64,000 nucleotides of DNA from Undaria pinnatifida (GCA_012845835.1 JABAKD010000008.1:7796775-7860774); one strand, 5' to 3'; positions 43,956-54,496 are shown, counted from the first letter of the stretch. The notes: generated from the letters alone by a model not told the origin. Translations and numbers: made by a program.

Positions 43956-44895
43956 CTTGCTGCAACCGTCACATTCGTCCCCTTTAAGGGTTTATAGTTT
44001 CCGCGCACATATTGAAATGCCCCCCCCCCCCCCCCCCGCCCCCCCCGATTCCTCTTGTTCAAACGCCCCACCTGAAATCAAAATCCACCAGAGTCGTAAA
44101 CACTACCAGCCAGCTGATATCATCTCATTATCCATCTAGCCATCCATGCCGTAGCTCCAACTCATCTCCGCCCTCCGCCCCCCCACCCCTTTTGTTCCCC
44201 GCCCAGTTCTTTCAAACGCCCCACTTACAATCGAAATCGGCCTGAGTAATAAACACTTCTAAGCGATTGATATCCCGTCATTATCTTCTTAGCCATCCAT
44301 GACGTAGCTTTCATTCATCCCCTCCCCCCCCTCCAACGCCCCCTCCTTCCCCACACCCCGCACGATCGCCTAGACCCAGCACCGCGCGTATAGCAAGCCC
44401 CTACATATATGATTAATACGCGCGATTGGAGGATCACACACAATGTTGCGAAGATCAGTGTCGACCAAATCCTTGATCTCATAGCTCGAGTGTATTTTAA
44501 TATTATATGTGACCTAAACCTCTTAAAAACCCTTCCCCCCCCCCCCCCCCCCCGCTTTTCTTTTTTTTTTTTTCCTCGCTCTTTCTTGCTTAAACGCCCC
44601 ACCTAATATCGAAATCCGCCAGAGTAATAAACACTTTCACGCCCTGGATATCGCCTCGTTATCCTTTTAGAGCCGTCCATGCCGCTGCTGCAATTCCCAC
44701 CCACCCCCGCCCCCAACGCCCCCTCCTTCCCGACCACCCGCACCATCGCCTAGACCTAGCAAACCCCTACATCTATGCGACCTAAAGCCCTCCCCCCCCG
44801 CCCCCCGCCCCCCCCGGCACATTTCCCCTCCCCTCCCCCACAAGAAGGATTTATAGTTTCCACGCACAAATTGACCTGCCCCACCCGTCCCCTCC
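43956..44895 (+). repeat. Repeat cluster with C-rich runs
   Basis: Three units (about 44,061, 44,214 and 44,592) share AAACGCCCCAC, CGAAATC.GCC, AGT(A/C)(A/G)TAAACACT, GATATC.C.TC.TTATC and AGCC(A/G)TCCATG(C/A)CG. Between them are poly-C runs up to 16 nt and a diverged copy of the foldback arm (44,405-44,510, CGCGCGATTGGAGGATCACACAC...). Confidence 0.7.
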
Positions 44896-45660
44896 CCCCC
44901 CTCCCCCCTTCCGCCCCCCTTTTGATCAAAATCAGGCCCCCACGTCCTTAAAAACTCCGCCCTCCCCTCACCGGTTATTCGACTTACAGCAGTATTCACT
45001 TAATAAACTGATGCATTTCCTTCCACAGCTGTCAGATTTTGTCCCCCTCAGAAACGGGTTTTATAGTTTCCGCGCACAGACTACCTAACATCACCCTGTT
45101 GACCATGAAAGCTACACTGTAGTTGCAAAGGGAGTGGCCGACCTATATCCTTAATGAGGACATACAACCCGTGATACGCGCGATCGAATTATCACACACA
45201 GCTTGCAAAGATGAGTTTCGACAAAATATTCGATCTCACAGCTGGAGTGTAATTTAATTTTATAATATATATGCATATATATATTATAAAAAATGAAAAT
45301 ACACTCCAGCTGTGAGATCGAAGATTTCGTCGAAACTCATCTTTGCAAGCTGTGTGTGATACTCCGATCGCGCGCATTACGAGTTGTGTGTCCTCATTAA
45401 GGATATAGGTCGGCGACTCCCCTTACAACTACAGTGTAGCTATCAGGGTCAACAGGGTGATTTTAGTCAGTCTGTGCGCTGAAACTATAAAACCCGTTTC
45501 TGAGGGGGACAAAATCTGACAGCTGTGGAGGGAAATGTATCCTTTTATCGAGTGAATCTTGTAAGTCGAATAACCGGTGAGGGGGAGGGGCGGAGTTTTG
45601 AAGAACGTGGGGGCCTGGTTTTGATCAAAAGCGAGCGGGTTTGGAGGGGGGGGGGGGGGA
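44895..45660. repeat. Foldback (near-spacerless inverted repeat, arms about 380 bp)
   Basis: Left arm 44,895-45,274 and right arm 45,277-45,660 are reverse complements centred on ATATATATGCATATATATAT. Paired landmarks are TTTGATCAAAA(T) at 44,921 and 45,621; the CACCGGTTATTCGACTTAC block; the AACGGGTTTTATAGTTTC block; and the GCTTGCAAAGATGAGTTTCG block, adjacent to the centre. Mismatches are scattered, so this is a real diverged palindrome. A transcript would fold into one long hairpin. Confidence 0.9.
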
Positions 45661-45696
45661 AGGGGGGGGGAATTTGTGCATGTAAGTATATATATC

Positions 45697-45990
45697 TCCC
45701 TCACCGGTTCTTCGACTTACAGGATTCACTTAATAAACTGATGCATTTCCTTCTACAGCTGTCAGATTTTGTCCCCCTCAAAAACGGGTTTTATAGTTTT
45801 CGCGCACAGACTGACTAACATCACCCTGTTGACCCTGGTAGCTGCACTGTAGTTGCAAGGGGAGTGGCCGACCTATATCCTTAACGAGGACACACAACCC
45901 GTGATACGCGCGATCGGATTATCACACATAGCTTGCAAAGATGAGTTTCAACAAAATCCTCGATCTCACAGCTGGAGTGTATTTTCATTT
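45697..45990 (+). repeat. Third full copy of the foldback arm
   Basis: Direct repeat of the left arm from CTCACCGGTTCTTCGACTTAC to CAGCTGGAGTGTATTTTCATTTT, with several substitutions. It lies only 40 bp after the foldback. Confidence 0.85.
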
Positions 45991-46011
45991 TCATAATATA
46001 TGTTTTCCCCC

Positions 46012-46380
46012 GATGACACCGGAATTCGAACCCGCGTACACCACACTCAGAAGCGGACAATCTATCCACTAGACCACAAAGTGACAGCAGCGACTTTGTG
46101 GTCTAGTGGATAGTCCTACGTATATATCATCCCCCCCCCATGATACCGGGATTCAAACCCACGCACACCACAGGTTCAGAAGCGGACAGTCTATCCACTA
46201 GACCACAAAGTCACAGTGACTGTGGTCTAATGGATAATATTATAGACCTACTTACAAATATCGATTTCCTGAGCGGCCTCCATTTTTTTTGCTTCCCACT
46301 GTCTACGAGATATTCTCCTCTCCAGACGGCTGAGCGGGGGCTCGGATGCTTGAAACAGCGCTTCTCAGCGCTTCTCAGAT
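46012..46380 (-). repeat. tRNA-like composite repeat, locus 2, with 21-bp palindrome
   Basis: Two minus-strand tRNA-like units (46,012-46,085 and 46,141-46,213) have TGGTCTAGTGGATAG A boxes and GGGTT(C/T)GAAT(T/C)CC B boxes. Between them, CTATCCACTAGACCACAAAGT (46,062-46,082) pairs perfectly with 46,093-46,113 around a 10-nt loop. The plus-strand half with GACGGCTGAGCGGGGGCTCGG and CAGCGCTTCTCAGCGCTTCTCA follows at 46,320-46,378. No cloverleaf closes. Confidence 0.65.
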
Positions 46381-46499
46381 TTTGATTACTTTTTCATGGT
46401 TCAATACCACGTACCGGTAATACTACACCAGTTTTGTACACACCAGGTACTACGTTCTTGAATCACAATGCACGACCAGCTCAGATCAGCCCAGCTATA

Positions 46500-46945
46500 T
46501 ATAGCTCAGCAGCGCAGCGCAACGCCGTGCGGTGCCGTGCCTTGCCCTGCGCTGCGGTGCTGTGGCGTGCTGCTCCATGCTTTCTTTCGAACATACAGCA
46601 GTACCAGGTATGAAACGAAGTACCAGGCATCAGGTACCGGTATGTACGTGTTGTGTACTCGTCTTTTTGCTTTTTCTTCATTTATCTCCCTCGGTCCCCA
46701 TGTTTTTTCCCCCACGCAAATTACATCCGGGTGCTGCCGATCAGAACGCGACACCGCCAATAAGCACACAGTACAGCACAGGGCACTTAGCTCTGCACAA
46801 GCAGCTCGTGACACTATCAATTCGCTGTTCGCACCAAATCATGGACCTCTTATTTCTTCCCCCTTTACATGTGTTAGTTGCATTCTTCCTTGCGCGAGCG
46901 TAGCGGGCGGCGTCAGCCGCCCGCGGAGCGGAGCCCTTGTTTTGT
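46500..46945 (+). repeat. Repeat ending in GC hairpin, copy 1
   Basis: Shares GCAGCGCAGCGC...CCGTGCGGTGCCGTGCC, CTTTCTTTCGAAC.TACAGCA, AAATCATGG(A/G)CCT.TTATTTCT, and the end CTTGCGCGAGCGTAGCGGGC with about 50,815-51,316. It ends in the 9-bp-stem hairpin GCGGGCGGC-GTCA-GCCGCCCGC (46,903-46,924) followed by GGAGCGGAGCCCTTGT. Confidence 0.75.
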
Positions 46946-47333
46946 CTACCACGTGCCACGCTAGCTAACGTACTTTGGTCTTTGAGCACGCGCGTGTTTT
47001 CACCGAAACCTTGAGTATTTCGACGTATTGAACCATGCTGACAAGAACACTTGATCTACAGCCGTCAGTGAATTGAAGGTCCCGCATTTATGATTGTTCA
47101 CGGACCGTAGCAAGGTCCCGTACACCTAGCCGAATCGTGGTTTCAGTTGTGTCGTTGGCGTGACTCCAACAGCGCGTCAAAACTACGCAGCAGTGGCAGA
47201 TCTTTCGAACATGGAGTCTACACACCATCGCGTCCTTGGTTTCCCCGCGCCCCTTTGCGAGTTCACAGCGAGCTTGATCGTCCTGCGCTTATGTTGAGAC
47301 GGGAGTAAGGACAGCACGTGCCCACTAGCAGAA

Positions 47334-48002
47334 TTGCGTGCGGGTACGAGTCATACAGAAATGCTCGTGTCCCATGGTGTTCACGAAGATAGACTTGTGC
47401 GCGGGGTGCATCCGATATATCCGCAGGTAAAAGTGTCGCCAGAAATAACTCTTCAACAGGGGGCAGCACATCACCGTGATGAGATTCAAAGCCCGGTCGC
47501 CGTGAAGTGCTCAAGCTGTGGCAAAACGTCGCCAAGCAACAGCTCCCATCCTGTAAACTACAAGACCATCATCGCCCACTTCGAGCAGGTGAAGCGCAAA
47601 GGCCGGATGCAAAAACCGGTCGCTACGTTTGCATATATTTACCAAGATAAGCTTCAAAATCGAACGTAGTTGTTCTGTGACGTGACACCTTCTGTCTTTG
47701 TGCAACAACAGGTGATTGATCTTGTATCGCGCGACCCGGCAAACCGCTCTGGTGTTGTGGAATGGCCTCCGTCTGCGGAAATTTTGGAAGCTACAGGTGG
47801 CGTCGGGTTTGGTGATATTGCTCTAGCAGCAAACATCGACCCATCAAGGATTACAACGGAGGATGTCATTGTGCCCCCGGTGATCCGCTTCCTTCATCCT
47901 AAGCTAGCCTCAGAGGGCTATGAACGACATCGTCGAGACCCACTCTTCTTGTACAAGGTGCGACAATTCACTGATAATAATCTCGATGCATTGGTGCGAT
48001 AA
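47334..48002 (+). CDS. Hypothetical ORF interrupted by one in-frame TAG
   Basis: The frame runs 47,334-47,669 (111 codons plus TAG), then on to 48,002 (110 codons). The first part holds VKCSSCGKTSPS, a single CxxC, then a basic segment. The second reads RDPANRSGVVEWPPSAEILE and DVIVPPVIRFLHPKL. No family was recognised. A GT-AG intron over the TAG (47,666-47,711) would shift frame, so splicing does not simply explain it. It is either a decayed gene or two exons with unseen borders. Confidence 0.4.
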
Positions 48003-48239
48003 TCTTGTTGGAATACGGTGGTACCTCTTCGTGAATCCAGAAGAGCGGGCACCGACAACCTTGTCTGTTGAGATATGTGCGCTAATACAAATCAGTGTAG
48101 AATTGAAGCATCAGCTTGCTTCATTTATTTAACTTTTTTTAATGTTTAGTTTGGTGCTCTTTTGATCTATTTTATTGTTTGTTGAGCGGTAGGTAAATCG
48201 GCTCAGTTGGGTTTTCCTCACCAAGAGGATGGACATAAT

Positions 48240-49019
48240 CAATCACCCGACCTCGCCGAATTTGACAACAACTGAACTTCTATTGACGCGCAGACCGCTT
48301 TCGTTTGCGAGGCCTGCTTTCTGGTGTACGCCGAATTGGCGTCTCTGGCATTTCGAGCAACTGGTCGGCAGGCCGTGACGGACCATACCATGTCGACACA
48401 ATTCAGCGCGATACATCGATCAAGCACTCTTAGCCGCTTGAAGCTTTCGGAGGGCTCCTGGCAACCACTGCTCAAGAAAAAAAAATGTTCTTTCGGACGG
48501 GCAAAAATCAGCTGTGTTGCTGTGCCGCAGCAGCCAGCACCCGATCTTCCGGACCCAATTCGCAGGTATGTTCGGCCAACCAGTGTAATCTAGACATTAA
48601 AAAACCTACCTGTTATGCCACACCATCCTTGCTTGAAGTAGTACAGCCGTAAGTCGGTCAAAAACAGTTTTGCGATGCCCAGCGCAATTGTTTCTTACCC
48701 GTGAAAGCAACATTGCTCAAGCAACAGAATGCGACCTTGGGTTTGACGCGGGAATTTGGAGTATATCACAGCAGTTGGAGTAATCGGAAATGTTGCCGAA
48801 CGATCAAATCTTCGGGAAATACCAGTACTCGTACACCTTTGTCGGCAATATCTGGCATAAGAGGACATATCACTGCCATTTTTTTTTTACGAGAGCAAAC
48901 TGCGGTACGTGCCTGTTCAATAGGTAGGTGCGATACATTACTACCAACTATGTTATGTGGCTTAGCTTACCCGTACCAACGTACACCAATGTACAGTAGC
49001 TGCACGAAACCTACACAAC
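48240..49019 (+). other. Possible exons, unresolved
   Basis: The frame 48,324-48,593 contains CSFGRAKISCVAVPQQPAPD and reaches ATTCGCAG|GTATGT, a good donor near 48,567. The frame 48,701-49,039 follows without a clear acceptor. These may link the ORFs at 47.3 and 49.0 kb. Confidence 0.3.
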
Positions 49020-49700
49020 TTGTCAAGTTGGAAGCGTGATGCATTTCGTGGAACAGCTTTGCCTGAATGTGTTTTACCGACCCCACCGATTATCCAATTG
49101 ACCAGACACGAAGATGTACAAGCGGAAGGAATTCAACATTCGTCAGCAGGAAAGTTTATACACACGCCCGTGGATAAAATCATTCGTGAGCGAGAACAAG
49201 AGTTTTTCCGTGAACTCGTTGCAGAAGGACACAGCGGTACACATCCGCTTCAGCATATGGTGGCCTCGCACCAAAAACTCGCCGCTGTTGGGGCACCCGT
49301 TCGTGAGGTGGACCATAATGCGGTGACAGAGAAGTTCAGGGCTAATTCCGAACCAAGCCCTTACGAGCAGCCTCAGGTTTTGGTCGAGTATATGAGTGGT
49401 TCGGCTACCCAAACTGTGGAATCGAGAACTTATAATTCAGCGGGGAGAAAGCACCACCAGGGAAACCGTGATAACGGAATTTCGGCGTCGGCGACAAGAC
49501 ATCGGCAATTTCTGGCCAAGACACTGAACGCTGTACGCGAACAGCTAGAGTCAACTGTGATTGAAGACATATCTACCCAAGACGCCGGCTTGGGACGCTC
49601 TAAAGGCGCGGAGCACAACAAGGAAGTGTTGTCCGCAAAAGACAGACGGAGTGGTGCGAATATTGCTGCCCGAAGTGATGTCGAAATTGCGGCAAGCTAA
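49020..49700 (+). CDS. Hypothetical protein, 226 codons, probable terminal exon
   Basis: A long open frame without an ATG near its start, so it is likely an internal or last exon; upstream AG candidates exist near 49,024. The composition is ordinary and charged (IIREREQEFFRELVAEGHSG; QFLAKTLNAVREQLESTVIE). There is a helical, Glu/Arg-rich middle and a Ser/Asn-rich loop. It has no membrane segment, motif or family that I recognise. It stops at TAA 49,698-49,700. Confidence 0.45.
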   Translation: MSSWKRDAFRGTALPECVLPTPPIIQLTRHEDVQAEGIQHSSAGKFIHTPVDKIIREREQEFFRELVAEGHSGTHPLQHMVASHQKLAAVGAPVREVDHNAVTEKFRANSEPSPYEQPQVLVEYMSGSATQTVESRTYNSAGRKHHQGNRDNGISASATRHRQFLAKTLNAVREQLESTVIEDISTQDAGLGRSKGAEHNKEVLSAKDRRSGANIAARSDVEIAAS

Positions 49701-50039
49701 ATGAAGCGAGAAGAATAACAAGTACTTCCCATTATAATACTCAATTCGACTGGAACCACAGTTGAACACCTAGAGATATTTCATGCTGGTAGTTGTGGGA
49801 TTGGTCAAATTTTAGTAACTACCGGGTACCATAATATATAACCACTTGTTTTTATCTTGTTTTCTGAGAGAGTGTTTGGTTGGTGCATCCCTGGCCTCTC
49901 AGGACCTCCCACTTGGACACCGCCTCCTTAAATTTCTTGCGGAACGGTCTACCTTTTCTTTGATTTCTTCCTTCACTTGTTTTTTGTAGTTGCACCAAGC
50001 TTCATCATACCAGGTCCCAGCTGAGCTTAGCTTGGCTCA

Positions 50040-50940
50040 TCATCAGCTGAGGTCCGCTCAGCAGCGCAGCGCCGTGCAGTGCGGTGCCGTGCCCTGCTGT
50101 GCGGTGAGTTACTGTGCGGTGCAGTACTGTGCGGTGCGGTGCGATACTGTGCGGTGCTGTGCCGTGCTGTGGCGTGCTGCGTGCTTTGCTGTACTTACTA
50201 TTTCGTGCGTGTAGTATCATCATACCAGGTCCCAGCGGAGGTCAGCTTGGCTCATCATACCAGCTCAGCTCAGCAGCGCACCGCAGCGCTAGCTCAGCAC
50301 CGCAGCGCGGTGCGCGGTGCCGTGCGGTGCTGTGCGGTGCTGTGCTGTGCTGTGCCGTGCTGTGCCGTGCTGTGCCGTGCTGTGCCGTGCTGTGCTGTAC
50401 TGTGCCGTGCTGTGCCGTGCTGCTCTGCTGTACGTACCCTTTTGTACATGCCAGGAATCATTCGAACCTTTGGTTTAGTTGCGCGAAGTATCATACTACT
50501 ACAGGTCCCACGCTCATTACCTCAGCCCAGCTCAGCAGCGCGCCGAAGCGCCAGTTCAGCAGCGCAGCGCTCTGCAGTGCCGTACGGTGCCGTCAAATGC
50601 CGTGCCCTGCGGTGCGGTGCGGTGCTGTGCCGTGCTGTGCCGTGCTGCGTGCTTTGCTTTACCTACTTTTTGGTAGATGCCAGATATCATTCGAAGTATC
50701 ATGTTATACCAGGTACTGGTACTACTATTAGTACACCACCAGGTTTGTTGGAACTACTACGGGACATTGCTGAATCACAAAAAAGGACTCCCAGCTCGGC
50801 TCTGCGCGGCTATTGCTCAGCAGCGCAGCGCCGTGCGGTGCCGTACGGTGCCGTGCCGGGCGGTGCCGTGCGGTGCCGTGCCTTTTGCCCTGCGGTGTGG
50901 CGCTGCGCCGTGCTGCGCTGTGCTTTCTTTCGAACGTACA
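50040..50940 (+). repeat. GC-rich short-period satellite (TGTGCCGTGC type)
   Basis: Four blocks dominated by 5- and 10-bp variations of TGTGCCGTGC/TGTGCGGTGC (50,070-50,175, 50,300-50,425, 50,575-50,655, 50,820-50,930). They are separated by GGTCCCAGC-, ATCAT- and TTCGAA-containing spacers that repeat with them. The purest run is at 50,335-50,420. Cys/Ala/Val-rich frames across it are artefacts. Confidence 0.85.
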
Positions 50941-51316
50941 GCACCGGGTATCATGCGAAAAGTACCAGGTACAAGGTGCCGGTATGTACGTGTATAGCCT
51001 GGTATAGCCCAAATGTATTTATTACTCCGGAGTATTTTCTTCATTTGGTTGTCCTCTGTCGGTCGTCATGTTTTTTTTCGCAAATTACACCCGCATTGCA
51101 CACACACATTGCCGATCAGAACGTGGCATAGCCAACAAGCACGTAGCACAGCACAGGCCGATCAACTCTGCTCGAGTAGCTCTTGGCATTATCAAATCGC
51201 TGGTTGCACCAAATCATGGGCCTTTTATTTCTGCCCCCTTCATATTTAGTTGTGTTCTTCCTTGCGCGAGCGTAGCGGGCGGCGTCAGCGCCGCGGAGCG
51301 GAGCCCTTGTACATAT
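50941..51316 (+). repeat. Repeat ending in GC hairpin, copy 2
   Basis: Second copy of the 46.5-46.9 kb repeat, ending CTTGCGCGAGCGTAGCGGGC then a shorter hairpin with one stem base pair group lost (GCGGCGTCAGCGCCGC) and GGAGCGGAGCCCTTGTACAT. Confidence 0.75.
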
Positions 51317-51517
51317 AGACTATATATATGCGATAATGCGCGCATTGCTCCGTGCGAGCGGAGGCACTTGAGATTGTCTTCGATTCACACCGGATTCCGA
51401 TCCGAATCGGTTCGGCGCCCTCGAGATCGCTTTCTTGCCCGCTCTTCTCGTGGGTCGCGTTCCTCAGCCTCCGCCCCGCCTATTCCCCGCGCGCGCACGC
51501 TCGGGTTGCGCGCCGCC

Positions 51518-52008
51518 GCCGAGCGCGTCGACCTCGAACTGGGCGGATCTTGCGGAGAGATGGCGAGACATCGAGGGCGCTCAGAAAAATATTTGTGGTG
51601 GTGTTGTTGCTCCGCGGGGACGACTCGGTCCTACACTCGCCGCTGGGAACAAACAATTAAATTTGTGGTGCTTGCTGTGGGGTGTTGGAGCATGCGAGAT
51701 GCTACCTGCTGAGATTTCAAGACCTCTGGACTAAAAACCCTGCGATATTGTACGGTTCATGCCGAGCGCGTTGACCTCGAAATGGGCGGATCTTGCGGAG
51801 ATGGCGAGACATTGACGTCGCTCAGGAAAATATTCGTTGCGCTGTTGTTGCTGATCCGCGGAGACGACTCGATCCTACACTCGCTGCTGGATCCAAAAAA
51901 AAATATGTGTGGTGCTTGGTGGGCTGTTGGAGCATGCGATGCTACCTACCTGCTGAAATTTCAAGATGTGGACTAAAAACCCTGCTATTATTATTGTGCG
52001 GCTTATGC
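51518..52008 (+). repeat. Two-copy tandem repeat, period 243 bp
   Basis: GCCGAGCGCGT(C/T)GACCTCGAA starts at 51,518 and 51,761. The first unit keeps an open frame (RWRDIEGAQKNICGGVVAPR) while the second has stops and indels, so the first may be an exon remnant. No family was recognised. Confidence 0.8.
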
Positions 52009-52079
52009 CAGGTCGCTTCTAATGATGACGTTAAGTATAAGATTTGCGGGTTGTGCCCGGTCGTTCCGAACTGAACTCA

Positions 52080-53190
52080 TTTGAAGATCTTGCGGAACTG
52101 TTAACGGTGAGGGTCAATTCGTTCGCTGGGTCGATTCGTTCGAAGAGTCGGGAACCTAGAGTAATTAACTATAGCGTTTGGAAGATTCAAGGCTTCATTT
52201 ATTTGTTCACAAGATATATGATTGGTGCAGCTAGATATACGGGTATTCGAGATAGTGTTACAAGGCTTAGTTTGGGTAAGCTATTGGTTAACCTTTTGCA
52301 AGTGGTCAAACGGACTGATACCCCTGTAATACCTTCATAAATGGCGTCGTCGGCAGATCATGCTCTTTTTGGGTCGTGGGTTCAAATCCCACATCCACCA
52401 TAATAAACTTTTTCAGACTTCCCCATGTCTAACTTGAAAAATACTCTCCCCGGTATCCCCAGGAAATGAAACCGCCTAAATAATTGACAGGCCAGCCCGT
52501 ATATCCGGCCGACCTGGTATCCCGCCGTTTCAGGGGGGAGAGTGTTATAGGGCTTAGTTTGGGTAAGCTATTGGTTGACCTTTTGCAAGTGGTCAAACGG
52601 ACTATTAAATAATACCCCTCTAATCCTTAACAATAGTAGTATGGAACAAGACCCTTCGACGTAATTCTACGGGTCAAATCATTTGGAAGACTCATAAGAG
52701 TCAAATCGTTCGCAGGATATATGATTGGCATGGGTGGATATACGGGCATTCGAGATGGATATGGAACGACACCTACCTCTTCTATGTACGAATCCAAAGA
52801 TAGCAGCTCACCCCCTCTCTATCATTCCCTCGTCAAGACCTCCCACACATCTAGAGCCACCAACACTAGCAATGTCAGCACGGTACCAGAACTCGCCTGC
52901 GAAGCGCAAGTCGTCCTCTTCAAGTGCGGAGTGGCGTACCGTTGGCACGTCAAATCATTTGAAAGACTCAAGAGTCATATCGTTCGCAAGATATGTGATA
53001 GGCACGGGTGGATATACGGGCATCCAAGATAAATTATATGGAACGACACCTCTTCTACGTACGGATCCCAAGATAGCAGCTCACTCCCTCTCTATCATTC
53101 CATCGTTCAGACCTCCCACACACCCAGATCCACCAACACCAGCAATGTCAGCACTGTCCCTGAACTCGCCTGCAAAGCGCAAGTCGTCCT
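52080..53190 (+). repeat. Tandem repeat, period about 275 bp, split by a TRIM
   Basis: The word GGATATACGGGCAT(T/C)C(G/A)AGAT occurs at 52,733 and 53,008. A diverged version (AGATATACGGGTATTCGAGAT) lies just before the TRIM at 52,233. The two full units each encode a similar Pro/Ser-rich peptide ending SPAKRKSS, which could be a start of a gene, but no further exon was found. Confidence 0.75.
52256..52632 (+). mobile_element. TRIM (miniature LTR retrotransposon), copy 1
   Basis: 377 bp. Left LTR 52,256-52,338 and right LTR 52,543-52,632 share GGCTTAGTTTGGGTAAGCTA...GCAAGTGGTCAAACGGACT, with TGTTA and TAACA ends. The PBS is TGGCGTCGTCGGCAG at 52,342 and a purine tract (CAGGGGGGAGAG) precedes the right LTR. 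The interior has no ORF but has a tRNA-like T-arm (GTGGGTTCAAATCCCAC). The 4-bp target duplication ATAG (52,252-52,255; 52,633-52,636) is confirmed by the uninterrupted tandem-repeat units nearby. Confidence 0.85.
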
Positions 53191-54496
53191 TTCTTCTGGG
53201 GGTGTGGGTGAGTACGCGCGGAGACTGATTCTACGATAGCCTCCCCCCGAAATCAGCGATTTTATTCAACGAACGTTTCATGACCTCTCGACACAAGGAA
53301 GGATCAATTGAAAACAAAGTATCCGCATATTTTCTCGTGTGCAAAGGTCTGTCGATCGACGACGTCGGGGTGTCGAGGGACACCGTATCTCAGGAGATAC
53401 GACCGGGAGCTGGTTTTGAAACCGGCGACTTCGTTGAAGAAAAGTTGGGGGGGCTACCGTAGAACGACTCCGGAGTTGCTTCCGACCAATGCTACGATAG
53501 GGGGGTCTCTGTTTTTTCTTTTTGCAGTGGCCCGGAGTCACTAGCGCGAGTGACCCCCTATTCCATTGCGGTCTCAAGCTTGGAGTGCAATTGTCATTTC
53601 GCGACATGAATCCGCGATGCAATAGTTAGCCACGCTGCGCCAAGCAATCGTGTAAAGTCGTTTCGTCAGTGAGGTACAGACTCACTCGTGCGAGTGGCAC
53701 AAATCCCGTAGTGAAAAAAGAGGGTACCCCCCCACCGTAGCCTTGGTCTTTCGGCCTTGCATGGTGTCGCAGTTGATGGCCACTTAACGGACAATATGCA
53801 CGTTAGCGTCTTTACTTCACACTGGCAACGCCATTTGCCTCTCTCCGTGAGGTTGTGGGGACATCGTTATCTTTTTACGGCGGGGGGGGGGATGGAATGC
53901 TTACTATGGAGGGGTGTGTGCTCATGACATGCGTAGTTTTAGCGCGGGGGGTGGTGGTAATAAACCATTACCGAACACCATCTATAACAAGGACGACCAC
54001 CCACTTGAGGTACATATGACCTTGACGTGTTTTATCATATTTTATTTTTGCTCGCCGGATATACTCGTAGTATGGGTTCTTTTATTTTCAAGTTGCGGTA
54101 CGAAAGTTGCGGCCTACGAGCTCTTCTTTCTGCAAATATTTTCATCGTTGCTTTGGGCTGTTCATACCAATGAGTTTTATTTATTGTCAACTTTAGAGCC
54201 GACATAAAAAGCTTTGCCCATTTTATAAGCGGGGCCGGCGGAGGGGGTGGAGGGTAGTGGTGAACCCTCCTGACGTATTATAAGTTTCGTTATTGAACGT
54301 TTATTTGGTGGTTTCAACCATGTTTACCGTACGTATCCGTAAGGGTACTTTCTTTATTGATTGAATCCAAAACAAAGTTGGCGGCATTCTGGACCGAACT
54401 TTATTTCGACGATTGTTTTAAATAACGCATATTTGAGTTACGCTGGCTGTGAGCAAGAACAACCCTTGTTGTTTTAATTAACGTACACATTTTCAA
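53191..54496. other. No gene recognised
   Basis: Frames at 53,278-53,622 are open on both strands without motif support. G-rich runs occur at 53,881-53,893. The rest is AT-rich. Confidence 0.45.

Noticed and set aside
44012-44600. Proline-rich proteins from C-run frames
   Set aside because: Frames exist only because of poly-C tracts, and the units around them are noncoding tandem repeats.
46141-46213. Minus-strand tRNA with CTTCTGA anticodon loop
   Set aside because: The anticodon stem GTCCG does not pair with the following bases, and the acceptor ends do not match.
47666-47711. 46-nt intron over the TAG at 47,667
   Set aside because: It has GT-AG ends and a pyrimidine-rich 3' side, but its removal shifts the frame and meets a stop at once.
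50079-51131. 350-codon plus-strand ORF
   Set aside because: It is Cys/Ala/Val-rich because of the 5/10-bp GC satellite. Other phases are equally open and no motif is present.
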